64,000 nucleotides of DNA from Flavobacterium limnosediminis JC2902 (GCF_000498535.1 NZ_AVGG01000007.1:1-64000); one strand, 5' to 3'. Positions 16,850 to 25,550 are shown, counted from the first letter of the stretch. Notes: generated from the sequence alone by a model not told the origin. Made by a program: numbers and translations.

Positions 16850-17983
16850 TTATTTAAACTTTTTTATGGCCCTCTCATAAAGGTCTTCATAAAGAGGCAT
16901 AATCTTCAGGATGTCAAATTCTTTTGCCAACTCGAAAGCGTTTCTCTTAAATTTATGCAACTCGGCATCTTCTGATAATATAGAGATTGCGTTTTCAGCC
17001 ATCGATGCCACATCGCCCACGTCACTCAGATATCCTGAAAAACCTTGCTTATTCACTTCAGGCAAACCACCTGAATTACTTGAAATAACGGGAACTCCGC
17101 AAGCCATTGCTTCCAGTGCAGCCAACCCAAAACTTTCTGTTTCAGACGGTAACAGGAAAAGATCCGAAAAACTCAGAATCTTATCAATTTCATTACTGTT
17201 ACCGAAGAAAATCACTTTGTCTTCGATTTTTAAATCTGCACACATTTTCTCAGCCACTTCACGTTCAGGCCCTTCCCCAACCATCATTAATTTGGACGGA
17301 ATTTGTTTCTGAACTTCGTAAAATACCTTGATAACATCCGGAATTCGCTTCACTTTTCTGAAATTCGATATATGTGTGATGATTTTCTGATCCTGATTCG
17401 CCATTAATGAACGTTCACAATTAAGTGTTTCATTAATCGGCTCTTTGCTTATTTCAATGAAATTGGGAATAACCTCAATCTCTCTTTTAATATCAAACAA
17501 CCTATAGGTTTCCTCTTTTAAACTTTGGGAAACCGAAGTAACATAATCAGACTTATTAATACTGAAAGTCACAGCAGGCTTATAAAAAGGATGATTTCCC
17601 ACCAAAGTGATATCGGTACCGTGCAACGTCGTGATCATCGGGATTTTTATGCCTTCGCTTTTCAGCATCTGTTTGGCCATATAACCTGCATAAGCGTGCG
17701 GTATAGCGTAATGTACATGCAAGACTTCAATTTTATGAAGTTTTACCATATCGACTAATTTACTGGATAAAGCCAATTCATAAGGCTGATAATGAAATAA
17801 GGGATATTCGGGTACGTTTACTTCATGATAATGAATATTCGGATTTAAAAGTGCCAGGCGAACCGGTTGGCTGTACGTTATGAAATGAACTTCATGACCG
17901 CGGCGGGCAAGCTCTAAACCCAATTCAGTAGCAACAACCCCACTACCTCCAAAGGTTGGGTAACAAACGATTGCAATCTTCAT
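16850..17983 (-). CDS. bshA: N-acetyl-alpha-D-glucosaminyl L-malate synthase (bacillithiol synthesis)
   Basis: GT4-family glycosyltransferase joining GlcNAc from UDP-GlcNAc to L-malate, the first step of bacillithiol. The N-terminal Rossmann half begins IAIVCYPTFGGSGVVATELG, an opening typical of BshA, with ARRGHEVHFITY and the VHYAIPHAYAGYMAKQ segment. The C-terminal half holds EGPEREVAEKMC and the nucleotide-sugar motif LLPSETESFGLAALEAMACGVPVISS with the GT4 E-x7-E (ESFGLAALE). Length 377 matches the family. Bacillithiol is the low-molecular-weight thiol of many Bacteroidetes. bshB and bshC are not in this window. Confidence 0.93.
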   Translation of the reverse strand: MKIAIVCYPTFGGSGVVATELGLELARRGHEVHFITYSQPVRLALLNPNIHYHEVNVPEYPLFHYQPYELALSSKLVDMVKLHKIEVLHVHYAIPHAYAGYMAKQMLKSEGIKIPMITTLHGTDITLVGNHPFYKPAVTFSINKSDYVTSVSQSLKEETYRLFDIKREIEVIPNFIEISKEPINETLNCERSLMANQDQKIITHISNFRKVKRIPDVIKVFYEVQKQIPSKLMMVGEGPEREVAEKMCADLKIEDKVIFFGNSNEIDKILSFSDLFLLPSETESFGLAALEAMACGVPVISSNSGGLPEVNKQGFSGYLSDVGDVASMAENAISILSEDAELHKFKRNAFELAKEFDILKIMPLYEDLYERAIKKFK

Positions 17984-18050
17984 TTTTTTGTTTTAAGTGG
18001 ATACTAAATTAAACTAAAAAAGTAAGGCAATACCCTGCTTTTAGATAATA

Positions 18051-18521
18051 TTAACGTTGTTTTGAACTTTGATTTAAAATGGACTCATATTTAGAAATCC
18101 AATCTTCCACAGTCATTTTCTGAAACAATTCGGCTAATAACTCATACGGAATCTGCTCCGGCTTTTTAAATCGGATACAGCTTTTTCCCATATCCAATTT
18201 CGTTTTAACATGATTAGGATATTCGGAAGTGAACCAATCCAAAAGATTTTTATCGGAATAGATTCCCATATGATAAACCGCAATAAAATTCTTTTGGGAA
18301 GCAATGCTTAAAAAAGGAAGCGGAGTTTTCGGGTCACAATGATACCCATTCGGATAGATTGAATGTGGAACCACATAACCCAGCATTCCATACCCCATGC
18401 TTTCCTGGAAACCTTTCGGTAAATTTTTTGAAATTACCGAGCGAAGTTTTTCCATGGCTGTTTTTCGGTCATCGGGTAACGAATCAATATACTCTTGTGG
18501 TGTTTTTGCTGTAGATTGCAT
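18051..18521 (-). CDS. DUF1801 domain protein (YdhG/YjdG-like)
   Basis: A 156-residue protein with the DUF1801 pattern: TPQEYIDSLPDDRKTAMEKLRSVI at the N-terminus, then MGYGMLGYVVPHSIYPNGYHCDPKTPLPFLSIASQKNFIAVYHMGIYSD and the basic SCIRFKKPEQIPYELLAELF. Family members include the YdhG putative iron chaperone and small cytosolic proteins of unclear role. No partner genes; it lies between bshA and the GH3 fusion, all on the minus strand, with short gaps of 68 and 32 bp. Confidence 0.8.
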   Translation of the reverse strand: MQSTAKTPQEYIDSLPDDRKTAMEKLRSVISKNLPKGFQESMGYGMLGYVVPHSIYPNGYHCDPKTPLPFLSIASQKNFIAVYHMGIYSDKNLLDWFTSEYPNHVKTKLDMGKSCIRFKKPEQIPYELLAELFQKMTVEDWISKYESILNQSSKQR

Positions 18522-18552
18522 GAAACTGATTTTTTATCTAAAGTAAAAAAAA

Positions 18553-21459
18553 TTATCTCACAATTGCTTCATAAATGACCTTTTGAATATCTTCCCTGAT
18601 ATTTTCTTTGGATAATTTATTCTCGGTAGCGGTGGGGAATGTTCTGTTTGATAAGAAAACGTAAACCAATTCTTCCTGAGGATCAGCCCAGGCAATGGTT
18701 CCCGTAAATCCTGTGTGCCCAAAACTTGTCATGGAAGCACACCCGCAAGTTGGCCCTTCACCGCTTAATTGCGGTTTATCAAAGCCCAATCCGCGTCGAT
18801 TTCCTGTATTACAGTAGGCACAGGTATTGAAAATTTCAAACGTTTTATCCGTAAAATATTCACGATCACCATAATGTCCTTTTTGCAGGTACATTTGCAT
18901 CATTTTTGCCACATCCATGGCATTGGAGAACAATCCGGCGTGACCACCTACTCCGTCCTGCATGGCAGCGCCCATATCATGAACATAACCTTGTACTTTC
19001 GTATGTCTGAAATAGTTGTCCATTTCTGTTGGTGGAATAAGGCTCATGTCCATCTTTCGAAGTGGATTATATGTCATCGTATTCATTCCTAAAGGCTTGT
19101 AAAAGTTGTTATAACTCAGAAAATCCAAAGAACGGTGCGTTGTTTTTTCAAGATATTCCTTCAGAATGATAAAAGTGAAATCACTGTATTTATATTGTTT
19201 TTTAGGCAATAATTTGCTTTCAGCGATGCGTTTCATGATAGTATCATTGTAATCTCTCCTCAAAAACAAATTTTCCGAAACCTGCAATGGGTATTCTGCA
19301 GAATATGTTTTACGGTAATAATTTTTAGACGGATGTTTAGTGCTGTCTAACGTTGACTGATAAAAAGGAATCCAAGCCTGTAAACCTGCCTGATGCGCCA
19401 ATAGTTCTTTTAAATGAATATTTTTCTTATCCGTTCTTTTGAATATCGGCAACATATCACCCAACTTTGTTTCCATCGTAATCTTGTGCTTATCATACAA
19501 CAACATCAGATTAGGCAACGTCGATAATATTTTTGTCAGAGAGGCTACATCATACACATCCTGATTCGTCACTTTTGTATCCTTGGTATAATCATGATAA
19601 CCGAATGCTTTCTGATAGATAACTTTTCCTTTTCGGGCCACCAAAACCTGCATTCCCGGTGTCATCTTGCCATCGATGGCTTTTTTGGCCAATGCATCAA
19701 TTTTTGATAAAATTTTGGGGTTCATCCCTACACTTTGAGGTGTCGAAAAAGACAGTATTTTATCGGTTTTAACAGTTGTTAATCCGGTATCCGCTTTGAA
19801 GAAATCATTGATGGAAACCGGTATTTTTCCTTTGGCTCCAACAGCTCCGAAAATAATTTCTCCGGCAACAGTTTGGGCAATATCATTATTCTGATAGGCC
19901 AAAACCACATTTTTTATATTCCCGAAATAGTTAATCGGCAGTAATGTATAAGGCTTAGCAAAAACAGCTAAAACAACATTATTATGTCTTGAAATGGAGT
20001 CTAAAATAGCCAGTTCTTTTGCTTCGAAATTATGTTTTTTCCAGGCTCCGTCTGCTTTGTGGAATCCTACTATCACTCTCGAATAGCTTTTCAGTTCCTT
20101 CATAACCAAATGAATACTATCCAAATACACTTCAGTAACGGGTGCATAACTTCTCAGTGTACTTAAAAATGCCTGATTCTTATCGTCACCTAATTTCACA
20201 TAGGCAATTTTTTCGTTTTCAACATTTTTTATCGGGAATTGCTTCTCTTCTTTCTTTAAAACCGTTACCGCATTTTCATACAACTGATAATTCAGATCTT
20301 CATATTCGGGCGCATTCAAATCTTCGTATAAATTATTCAGATCTATAGGTTTGTAATTTGCCAGTCCTGCCCTGAATTTATACTTCAGAATCTTTTTAAC
20401 GGAATGCTCCAAACGCTCATCGGTAAATAAAGTATCGGTATAAGCCTGACAGAATTTCTCAACGGCCACGGGAACATTTTCAGCGAAAAGCAAAATATCA
20501 TTTCCTGCTAAAAAAGCCTCCAGATCAATATCTCCGGGTTGTTTGAAATTACTTGCTCCTTTCATATTAAGGGCATCCGTAAAAATCAGTCCGTTAAAAC
20601 CCAATTCTTTTTGCAATACATTGGTAACCACATGATGGGATATGGAAGTTGGATAACCTTCTCTGAATTCAAGGCTTGGTACATTTAAATGCGCAACCAT
20701 TACACTGGCCAATCCTTCTTTAAAAAGTTTTTTATACGGATAAAATTCAACCTCATTCAGACGCTCTTTGGAAAATGTAACCGAAGGCAACGTATGATGT
20801 GAATCGGTGGAAGTGTCGCCGTGTCCCGGGAAATGCTTACCTGTAGCAAAAACCCCTTCACTTTGAATCCCTTTCATTAAGGCTAGAGCCCTTTCGGTAA
20901 CACGCTCTTTGTTTTCCCCAAAAGAACGGTTTCCGATGATAGGATTATTTGGGTTGGTATTAATATCCAAAACGGGCGCGAAATTGAACTGAAGTCCGAG
21001 TCTTTTCGTTTGTTTTGCCATTTGCTTACCCATTTTTTCGATGAGTTTCAAATCCTGAACAGCACCTAAAGTCATGTTCCACGGATAGCGATAGGTTGAA
21101 TCCAAACGCATGCTTAGCCCCCACTCGGCATCAATCCCTACAAAGAGAGGAATTTTAGATTTGGCCTGATATCTGTTGGTTAATTTAGCCTGACGAACCG
21201 GTCCGCCCTGAAAAAAGATAACGCCTCCAATTTTATACTCCTCTACAAGTTTATCGATGGATTTCACATGCTCACCGTCTTTATTGGAATAAGCAGCTAC
21301 CATGAAAAGTTGTCCTACCTTTTCTTCAAAAGTAAGCTGATTGTAAATGCTGTCCACCCAAACTTTTTCTCTTGCCAACGTATGGTTGTTAAAATAAATT
21401 TCGTCTTGGGCAAAAGCAAACTGGCTTATAAAAACTAGTATAAAAAGGAAATATCTCAT
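18553..21459 (-). CDS. glycoside hydrolase family 3 (NagZ-like) fused to a class C beta-lactamase-like serine hydrolase
   Basis: A 968-residue exported two-enzyme fusion. After the signal peptide (FLFILVFISQFAFAQ) comes a GH3 (beta/alpha)8 domain with the NagZ signature KHFPGHGDTSTDSHHTLP and nucleophile-Asp region FTDALNMKGA, then a GH3 C-terminal sandwich (about 400-560). The last third (about 595-968) is a serine hydrolase of the class C beta-lactamase/DD-peptidase fold, with SLTK (SxxK), YSD (YxN position, Asn to Asp) and HTG (K/HTG). Likely acts on muropeptides in the periplasm: beta-N-acetylglucosaminidase plus peptidase or esterase. The fusion is known in Bacteroidetes. No second promoter seen. 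Confidence 0.9.
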   Translation of the reverse strand: MRYFLFILVFISQFAFAQDEIYFNNHTLAREKVWVDSIYNQLTFEEKVGQLFMVAAYSNKDGEHVKSIDKLVEEYKIGGVIFFQGGPVRQAKLTNRYQAKSKIPLFVGIDAEWGLSMRLDSTYRYPWNMTLGAVQDLKLIEKMGKQMAKQTKRLGLQFNFAPVLDINTNPNNPIIGNRSFGENKERVTERALALMKGIQSEGVFATGKHFPGHGDTSTDSHHTLPSVTFSKERLNEVEFYPYKKLFKEGLASVMVAHLNVPSLEFREGYPTSISHHVVTNVLQKELGFNGLIFTDALNMKGASNFKQPGDIDLEAFLAGNDILLFAENVPVAVEKFCQAYTDTLFTDERLEHSVKKILKYKFRAGLANYKPIDLNNLYEDLNAPEYEDLNYQLYENAVTVLKKEEKQFPIKNVENEKIAYVKLGDDKNQAFLSTLRSYAPVTEVYLDSIHLVMKELKSYSRVIVGFHKADGAWKKHNFEAKELAILDSISRHNNVVLAVFAKPYTLLPINYFGNIKNVVLAYQNNDIAQTVAGEIIFGAVGAKGKIPVSINDFFKADTGLTTVKTDKILSFSTPQSVGMNPKILSKIDALAKKAIDGKMTPGMQVLVARKGKVIYQKAFGYHDYTKDTKVTNQDVYDVASLTKILSTLPNLMLLYDKHKITMETKLGDMLPIFKRTDKKNIHLKELLAHQAGLQAWIPFYQSTLDSTKHPSKNYYRKTYSAEYPLQVSENLFLRRDYNDTIMKRIAESKLLPKKQYKYSDFTFIILKEYLEKTTHRSLDFLSYNNFYKPLGMNTMTYNPLRKMDMSLIPPTEMDNYFRHTKVQGYVHDMGAAMQDGVGGHAGLFSNAMDVAKMMQMYLQKGHYGDREYFTDKTFEIFNTCAYCNTGNRRGLGFDKPQLSGEGPTCGCASMTSFGHTGFTGTIAWADPQEELVYVFLSNRTFPTATENKLSKENIREDIQKVIYEAIVR

Positions 21460-21499
21460 TTAAAAAAACTTGGTAATTATCAAATCGCAGGACTACACT

Positions 21500-21982
21500 T
21501 TAAAAAAATCGGTTGTGCCAACTTTCTTTAGCAGGAACCTCCCAAAAATCCTGCCATTCTCCGATTGTATTTACTAAATTATTAAAAACGATTGTATTTT
21601 CGGAAACGGCTTTTTCTTTAGCCATTTTTTTGAAATCGATCAGTGTTTTATACGCGATGTGTTCTCCTAATTTGAAGGTAACGTTCATCTTGTCTAATAA
21701 ATCGACGTCGTATTTCTTCTCCAGACTCTGAATAAAACCCACTGAAGCATCTATGGAACATCCGGTAGCCGGCTGAATCGTCTGATCGATTGCCAACACT
21801 ATGAAGCGGTTGTATTTTGTAACAAAAGAAGCATGAAGACCTGCCCCGTGAGCCGTCCACTCTTCTATGAAATTTTTCATGGAAGTTTCAATTTCTTCTA
21901 ATTCTTCTTCAGAAAATTTTCTGTTCGACTGATAAATCCAGATTCTGGATTCTTCGGGAAGTGTATTAAAATCTACGTACAT
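21500..21982 (-). CDS. conserved Bacteroidetes protein of unknown function ('ABC transporter ATPase' by name only)
   Basis: A 160-residue cytosolic protein that I recognise only as a Bacteroidetes-wide conserved protein. Features: MYVDFNTLPEESRIWIYQ at the start, SEEELEEIETSMKNFIEEW with an amphipathic helix, GLHASFVTKYNRFIVLAIDQ and GCSIDASVGFIQSLEKKY. There is no Walker A or B or ABC signature, so the common automatic name 'ABC transporter ATPase' is wrong. Precedes, on the same strand, the GH3 fusion by 40 bp, with which it is probably cotranscribed. A -7 box (TATTTTTG) is present at 22001-22008. Confidence 0.75.
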   Translation of the reverse strand: MYVDFNTLPEESRIWIYQSNRKFSEEELEEIETSMKNFIEEWTAHGAGLHASFVTKYNRFIVLAIDQTIQPATGCSIDASVGFIQSLEKKYDVDLLDKMNVTFKLGEHIAYKTLIDFKKMAKEKAVSENTIVFNNLVNTIGEWQDFWEVPAKESWHNRFF

Positions 21983-22000
21983 AATTTTTTAAGTAAACCA

Positions 22001-22008
22001 CAAAAATA
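22001..22008 (-). promoter_or_regulatory. candidate -7 box of the 21500-21982 gene
   Basis: On the minus strand TATTTTTG matches TAnnTTTG 19 bp before the start codon. It is downstream of the terminator at 22054-22092, so this gene appears to be a transcription unit separate from the candidate RNA beyond it. Confidence 0.5.
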
Positions 22009-22053
22009 ACCTTTTAGAATTAGAATGCGGAAAACTTAATTTATTTTTAGCAT

Positions 22054-22092
22054 AAAAAAAAACCATTGCAGCGCACAGACACAATGGTTTTT
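22054..22092. terminator. orphan terminator upstream of the 21500-21982 gene
   Basis: Stem 22060-22068 with 22082-22090, flanked by A-run and T-run, so it could act on both strands. No annotated gene ends here, which is why it points to the small-RNA candidate. Confidence 0.8.
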
Positions 22093-22160
22093 TACAACAA
22101 TTATAACTAACCTCTTTTTTTAGTCAATTTTATGAAGCGACATTCATCACTTTTTTAATT
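22054..22160 (-). ncRNA. candidate small RNA of about 105 nt
   Basis: On the minus strand a -7-like TATCTTAG (22167-22174) precedes about 70 nt of non-coding sequence, then a strong terminator: AAACCATTG pairs with CAATGGTTT around a 13-nt loop, followed by a run of nine T. The gene upstream (22335-23126) has its own terminator and the gene downstream its own -7 box, so this terminator has no other obvious client. The only ORF is five codons (MNVAS, ATG within GTGATGAATG). Inference from signals only. Confidence 0.35.
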
Positions 22161-22201
22161 CTTTATCTAAGATACTATAATTAAAAATCAAGCATTCAAA
22201 T

Positions 22202-22282
22202 AATCCGTTCAACGGCTATAAAATTTGATGAAAAACATTGAATCCGACGAAAAAACAAATTAATCCGATGAAAAAAAGCCAT
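22202..22282. promoter_or_regulatory. four direct repeats with ~20-bp period (candidate operator)
   Basis: Units begin at 22202 (AATCCGTTCAACGG), 22222 (AATTTGATGAAAAA), 22241 (AATCCGACGAAAAA) and 22262 (AATCCGATGAAAAA), steps of 20, 19 and 21 bp. The first unit also contains the palindrome CCGTTCAACGG. Two-helical-turn direct repeats suit regulators that bind one DNA face, such as the LytTR family; which protein binds is unknown. They sit directly upstream, on the minus strand, of the small-RNA candidate. Confidence 0.45.
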
Positions 22283-22283
22283 A

Positions 22284-22312
22284 AAAAAAGCCACAACTTA
22301 AATTGTGACTTT
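22284..22312 (-). terminator. terminator after the Fe-S (CCG-domain) gene
   Basis: On the minus strand GTCACAATTT pairs with AAGTTGTGGC and a T-rich run follows; 23 bp past the stop codon at 22335. The remainder of the 352-bp gap 21983-22334 holds the repeats, RNA candidate and promoter listed separately. Confidence 0.8.
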
Positions 22313-22334
22313 TATTATTTATAAGGCCTTAATT

Positions 22335-23126
22335 TTACAAATCCTGAGCATTAGCAATTAATTCAGCTACATCCATGACCTTAATCGAACCTTCTTTTTC
22401 CTTGAATTTGATTCCGTCGGTTAACATAGTGTTACAGAACGGACAACCCGCAGCAATAATATTCGGTTGTGTTTCCAAGGCGTCTTCCGTACGTTCCACA
22501 TTTATGTCCTTATCCCCTTTTTCAGGTTCTTTGAACATTTGCGCTCCACCTGCTCCACAACATAAACCGTTTTTCTTTGAGCGTTTCATTTCCACCAATT
22601 CGGCTTCCAACTTCTGAATTAAATCACGTGGTGCTTCATAAACATTATTAGCACGACCTAAATAACAAGGGTCATGGAAAGTAATTCTTTTTCCTTTAAA
22701 CTGTCCTCCTTCAATCGATAAACGACCTTCATCCAATAACGATTTTAAGAATTCCGTATGATGAACCACTTCATATTTCCCACCCAATTCAGGGTATTCA
22801 TTTTTAATGGTATTAAAGCAATGCGGACAAGCTGTTACGATTTTCTTAATCTCATAAGCATTCATAACTTCAATGTTCGTCATTGCCTGCATCTGAAACA
22901 AAAATTCATTCCCGGCACGTTTTGCAGGATCTCCGGTACAACTTTCTTCTGTACCCAAAACCGCAAACGACACATTGGCCTGGTTTAATAATTTTACGAA
23001 AGCTTTGGTTATTTTTTTTGCTCTATCATCAAAACTACCCGAACAGCCAACCCAAAATAATACATCCGGTTGTTTGCCCTGAGCCATCATTTCGGCCATT
23101 GTAGGTACTGTTAAATTTGCTGACAT
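22335..23126 (-). CDS. CCG-domain Fe-S protein (heterodisulfide reductase/LutA-like)
   Basis: A 263-residue protein with two CCG (cysteine-rich) domains that in HdrB, GlpC and LutA bind an unusual Fe-S centre. The first domain starts VLFWVGCSGSFDDRAKK and has TACPHCFNTIKNEYPE; the second has ITFHDPCYLGRANNVYEAPRDL, NGLCCGAGGAQMFKEPEKG and AAGCPFCNTMLTDG. Start chosen at ATG 23126 (MSANLTVPTMAEM): the open frame upstream is short-word repeat. It works with the membrane Fe-S protein encoded just upstream (64-bp gap), presumably passing electrons from the quinone pool to a disulfide or lactate-type substrate. Confidence 0.85.
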   Translation of the reverse strand: MSANLTVPTMAEMMAQGKQPDVLFWVGCSGSFDDRAKKITKAFVKLLNQANVSFAVLGTEESCTGDPAKRAGNEFLFQMQAMTNIEVMNAYEIKKIVTACPHCFNTIKNEYPELGGKYEVVHHTEFLKSLLDEGRLSIEGGQFKGKRITFHDPCYLGRANNVYEAPRDLIQKLEAELVEMKRSKKNGLCCGAGGAQMFKEPEKGDKDINVERTEDALETQPNIIAAGCPFCNTMLTDGIKFKEKEGSIKVMDVAELIANAQDL

Positions 23127-23190
23127 ATCTTTTATATTAGTTGCAAAATTGCGAAATCGCAAAGTCGCAAAGTTTTTAAAATTGATTAAA
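23127..23190. repeat. short-word degenerate repeat between the two Fe-S genes
   Basis: The minus strand reads as ACTTTGCGACTTTGCGATTTCGCAATTTTGCAAC: variants of RCTTTGCG and TTTCGC. Same class as the gap at 7893-7961 but with its own vocabulary. Confidence 0.6.
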
Positions 23191-24519
23191 TTATGCTTCG
23201 TCTTTCCAGTTTAAACGATCCATTTGATTGTATTGCCATGGCGCACCATTATTCTCGATATTGGTCATCATCGCATTCAATTCGGTTGGCGCGGCACTTT
23301 GCTCCATTACCAGATAACGTCTCATGTCCATAATGATGGAAAGCGGACTGATATTCACCGGACATTCTTCCACACAAGCATTACAAGAGGTACAAGCCCA
23401 AAGTTCTTCCGGAGTGATATAATCGTTCAGTAATGATTTATTATCGGGAACAAAAACACCTTTATTACTGTCGATATTCCTTCCTACCTCTTCCAAACGG
23501 TCGCGTGTGTCCATCATGATTTTACGCGGCGATAATTTCTTACCGGTCTGATTGGCTGGACAAGATGAAGTACAACGTCCACATTCAGTACAGGTATACG
23601 CGTTCAATAGTTGAACCCAGTTTAAGTCCTGAACATCACTCGCACCAAATTTGGCAGGAGCTGCATCTGCATCCGGAGCCGGAGCTGCGAAAGGATCGGC
23701 ATTCGGATCCATCATCAGTTTCACCTCGTTGGTTACCGATTCAAGATTGTCGAATTGTCCCTGAGGTTTCAAATTTGCAAAATACGTATTTGGGAATGCC
23801 AATAAAATATGCAAATGTTTCGAATAATATAAATAGTTTAAGAAAACCATGATACCGCCGATATGAAGCCACCATGCTCCTTTTTCAAGCAAATGAACAA
23901 GGCTTTCCGACATTCCGTCAAACATTGGTGCAATGAATTGGGAAACCGGAAACGCACCGGCACTTTCATATCCCGGAGCACCTATTGTCTGCAAATGCAA
24001 ATCGGCAGCATTCATTACAAGGAATAAAGTCATCAGCACCACTTCGAAATACAAAATGTAATTTGCATCATTTCGCGGCCATCCGTTTAAGTCGTTATGA
24101 ATAAATCTTTTTAACTTGACGATGTTTCTTCTGATCCAGAAAGTAACAACAGCAACGATAACAAGTAATGCTAAAATTTCAAAAGAGCCGATTAGGAAAT
24201 CATAAAATCCGCCCATAAAAGAAAAAACACGGTGCGTACCAAAAAGTCCGTCGATTACTATTTCCAGAACCTCTATATTGATAATGACAAATCCGATGTA
24301 AACGAATATGTGAAGAATTCCGGCTATAGGCCTTTTTACCATTTTTGACTGACCCAATGCAATCATGGCCATATTTTTCCATCGCTCCGAAGGATTGTCT
24401 GAACGGTTTACATCCTGACCCAATTTAATGTTTCGGATAAGTTTCTTTACGTTTCCGGCAAAATATCCACCTCCTAAAATAAGAAGTATTGCAAACAATA
24501 TATTGTCTAAATAACTCAT
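23191..24519 (-). CDS. membrane Fe-S protein (GlpC/HdrC-like with cytochrome-b-type membrane domain)
   Basis: A 442-residue integral membrane electron carrier. Five or six transmembrane segments in the first 260 residues (for example the runs near 8-22, 66-87, 98-124 and 155-170) resemble NarI- or DsrM-type membrane domains. The C-terminal half carries two 4Fe-4S motifs: CTECGRCTSSCP (about 313-324) and CTSCNACVEECP (about 380-391). It probably takes electrons from quinol and feeds the CCG protein encoded 64 bp downstream. The MCE gene is 20 bp upstream, all on the minus strand. Confidence 0.85.
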   Translation of the reverse strand: MSYLDNILFAILLILGGGYFAGNVKKLIRNIKLGQDVNRSDNPSERWKNMAMIALGQSKMVKRPIAGILHIFVYIGFVIINIEVLEIVIDGLFGTHRVFSFMGGFYDFLIGSFEILALLVIVAVVTFWIRRNIVKLKRFIHNDLNGWPRNDANYILYFEVVLMTLFLVMNAADLHLQTIGAPGYESAGAFPVSQFIAPMFDGMSESLVHLLEKGAWWLHIGGIMVFLNYLYYSKHLHILLAFPNTYFANLKPQGQFDNLESVTNEVKLMMDPNADPFAAPAPDADAAPAKFGASDVQDLNWVQLLNAYTCTECGRCTSSCPANQTGKKLSPRKIMMDTRDRLEEVGRNIDSNKGVFVPDNKSLLNDYITPEELWACTSCNACVEECPVNISPLSIIMDMRRYLVMEQSAAPTELNAMMTNIENNGAPWQYNQMDRLNWKDEA

Positions 24520-24538
24520 AGGCTTGGTTTAAATAGTT

Positions 24539-25495
24539 CTATTTTTTAGGTTGTTCTTCTGTAGGTGCCACATAAGGCTTTTCTTTTTTGCCGAACATGG
24601 AAACATTCACGTAACGGGTTGGATGCAGGCGTACATCCTGTAGCAGTAATTCCAATTCTTTTGATGCTTTTGTCAGATTGTTATACATCGCATCATCTTT
24701 CATCAGTTTACCCATTGTTCCTTTTCCGGATTCCATATCGGCCATCATTTTATTAACGCTGGCTAATGTTTTCTCAAGATTTTCAACGGTCTGACCTAAT
24801 TTGGCTTTTTCCAGATCATCTGAAATTTTAGCGAAATTGCCTGTAGTTTTATCCAGATTGGTTACAACCGAACCCAGTTTTTGTTTGTTATCCGCCACAA
24901 CCTTATCTAAATTTCCGGAAACGGAACTGAAATTGGTCATCGTTGTATTTAACTCGGCAATTGTTTTCTTAAGGTTTTCTTTCGTTTTAGCATCTAAAAC
25001 ATCATTGATATTTGTGATCAAAGCATCTGCATTTGCTAAAACTTTATCTAATTTTTCCTGAATCGGAGCTAAATTTTTCTCTAAAGAAGCTGTTAAACCT
25101 AATATAACTTCCGGTTTCAGATAATCTCCGGACTGCGCATAATTGGTATCCTGAAAATTAGGATTGATAGCAATTTGTTTTCCGCCGATAAATCCGGGTT
25201 CGTAGATACTTGCAGTACTTGATTTCGCAACCGGAACATCGTTATCCATCTGAATTTCAACCAACAATTTTCCTGTTTTTTCCTGAATCGTTATGGTATT
25301 CACTTTTCCAACGGTCAGACCATTAATGGTTACTGCTGCTGAAGGCGCCAATCCTTCAACGTTATCGTATACGACATAAAATTTTCTGGTGGTGTCAAAT
25401 AAGTTTTTTCCTTTTAGAAAGCTGTATCCCCAAAAGAACAGCAATATGGAACCAATGACTAAAACTGCGGTTTTTACTTCTCTAGTAATTTTCAA
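24539..25495 (-). CDS. MlaD/MCE-family lipid-binding protein
   Basis: A 318-residue periplasmic protein with one N-terminal transmembrane anchor (AVLVIGSILLFFWGYSFL) and a single MCE domain (about 37-115: FYVVYDNVEGLAPSAAVTING, GKVNTITIQ) characteristic of MlaD, a lipid carrier of retrograde phospholipid transport. The rest (about 140-290) is a heptad-rich coiled region with many N, D and K in repeated 'LDKVVADNK'-like segments, as in other single-MCE proteins that form hexameric tubes. Upstream neighbours are two amidases. The Mla ATPase and permease are not in this window. Confidence 0.88.
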   Translation of the reverse strand: MKITREVKTAVLVIGSILLFFWGYSFLKGKNLFDTTRKFYVVYDNVEGLAPSAAVTINGLTVGKVNTITIQEKTGKLLVEIQMDNDVPVAKSSTASIYEPGFIGGKQIAINPNFQDTNYAQSGDYLKPEVILGLTASLEKNLAPIQEKLDKVLANADALITNINDVLDAKTKENLKKTIAELNTTMTNFSSVSGNLDKVVADNKQKLGSVVTNLDKTTGNFAKISDDLEKAKLGQTVENLEKTLASVNKMMADMESGKGTMGKLMKDDAMYNNLTKASKELELLLQDVRLHPTRYVNVSMFGKKEKPYVAPTEEQPKK

Positions 25496-25550
25496 AATCG
25501 ATATATTTAAAGAACAAAATTAAAACAAAATAGTTTAGAATCGTTTTATA

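Noticed and set aside
21500..21982. Annotation as ABC transporter ATPase
   Set aside because: No Walker A, Walker B or ABC signature in 160 residues; the name is inherited from automatic annotation.
22246..22282. CRISPR array reading of the ~20-bp repeats
   Set aside because: Units are short, degenerate and spacers of a few bp, no cas genes; the layout fits an operator better.
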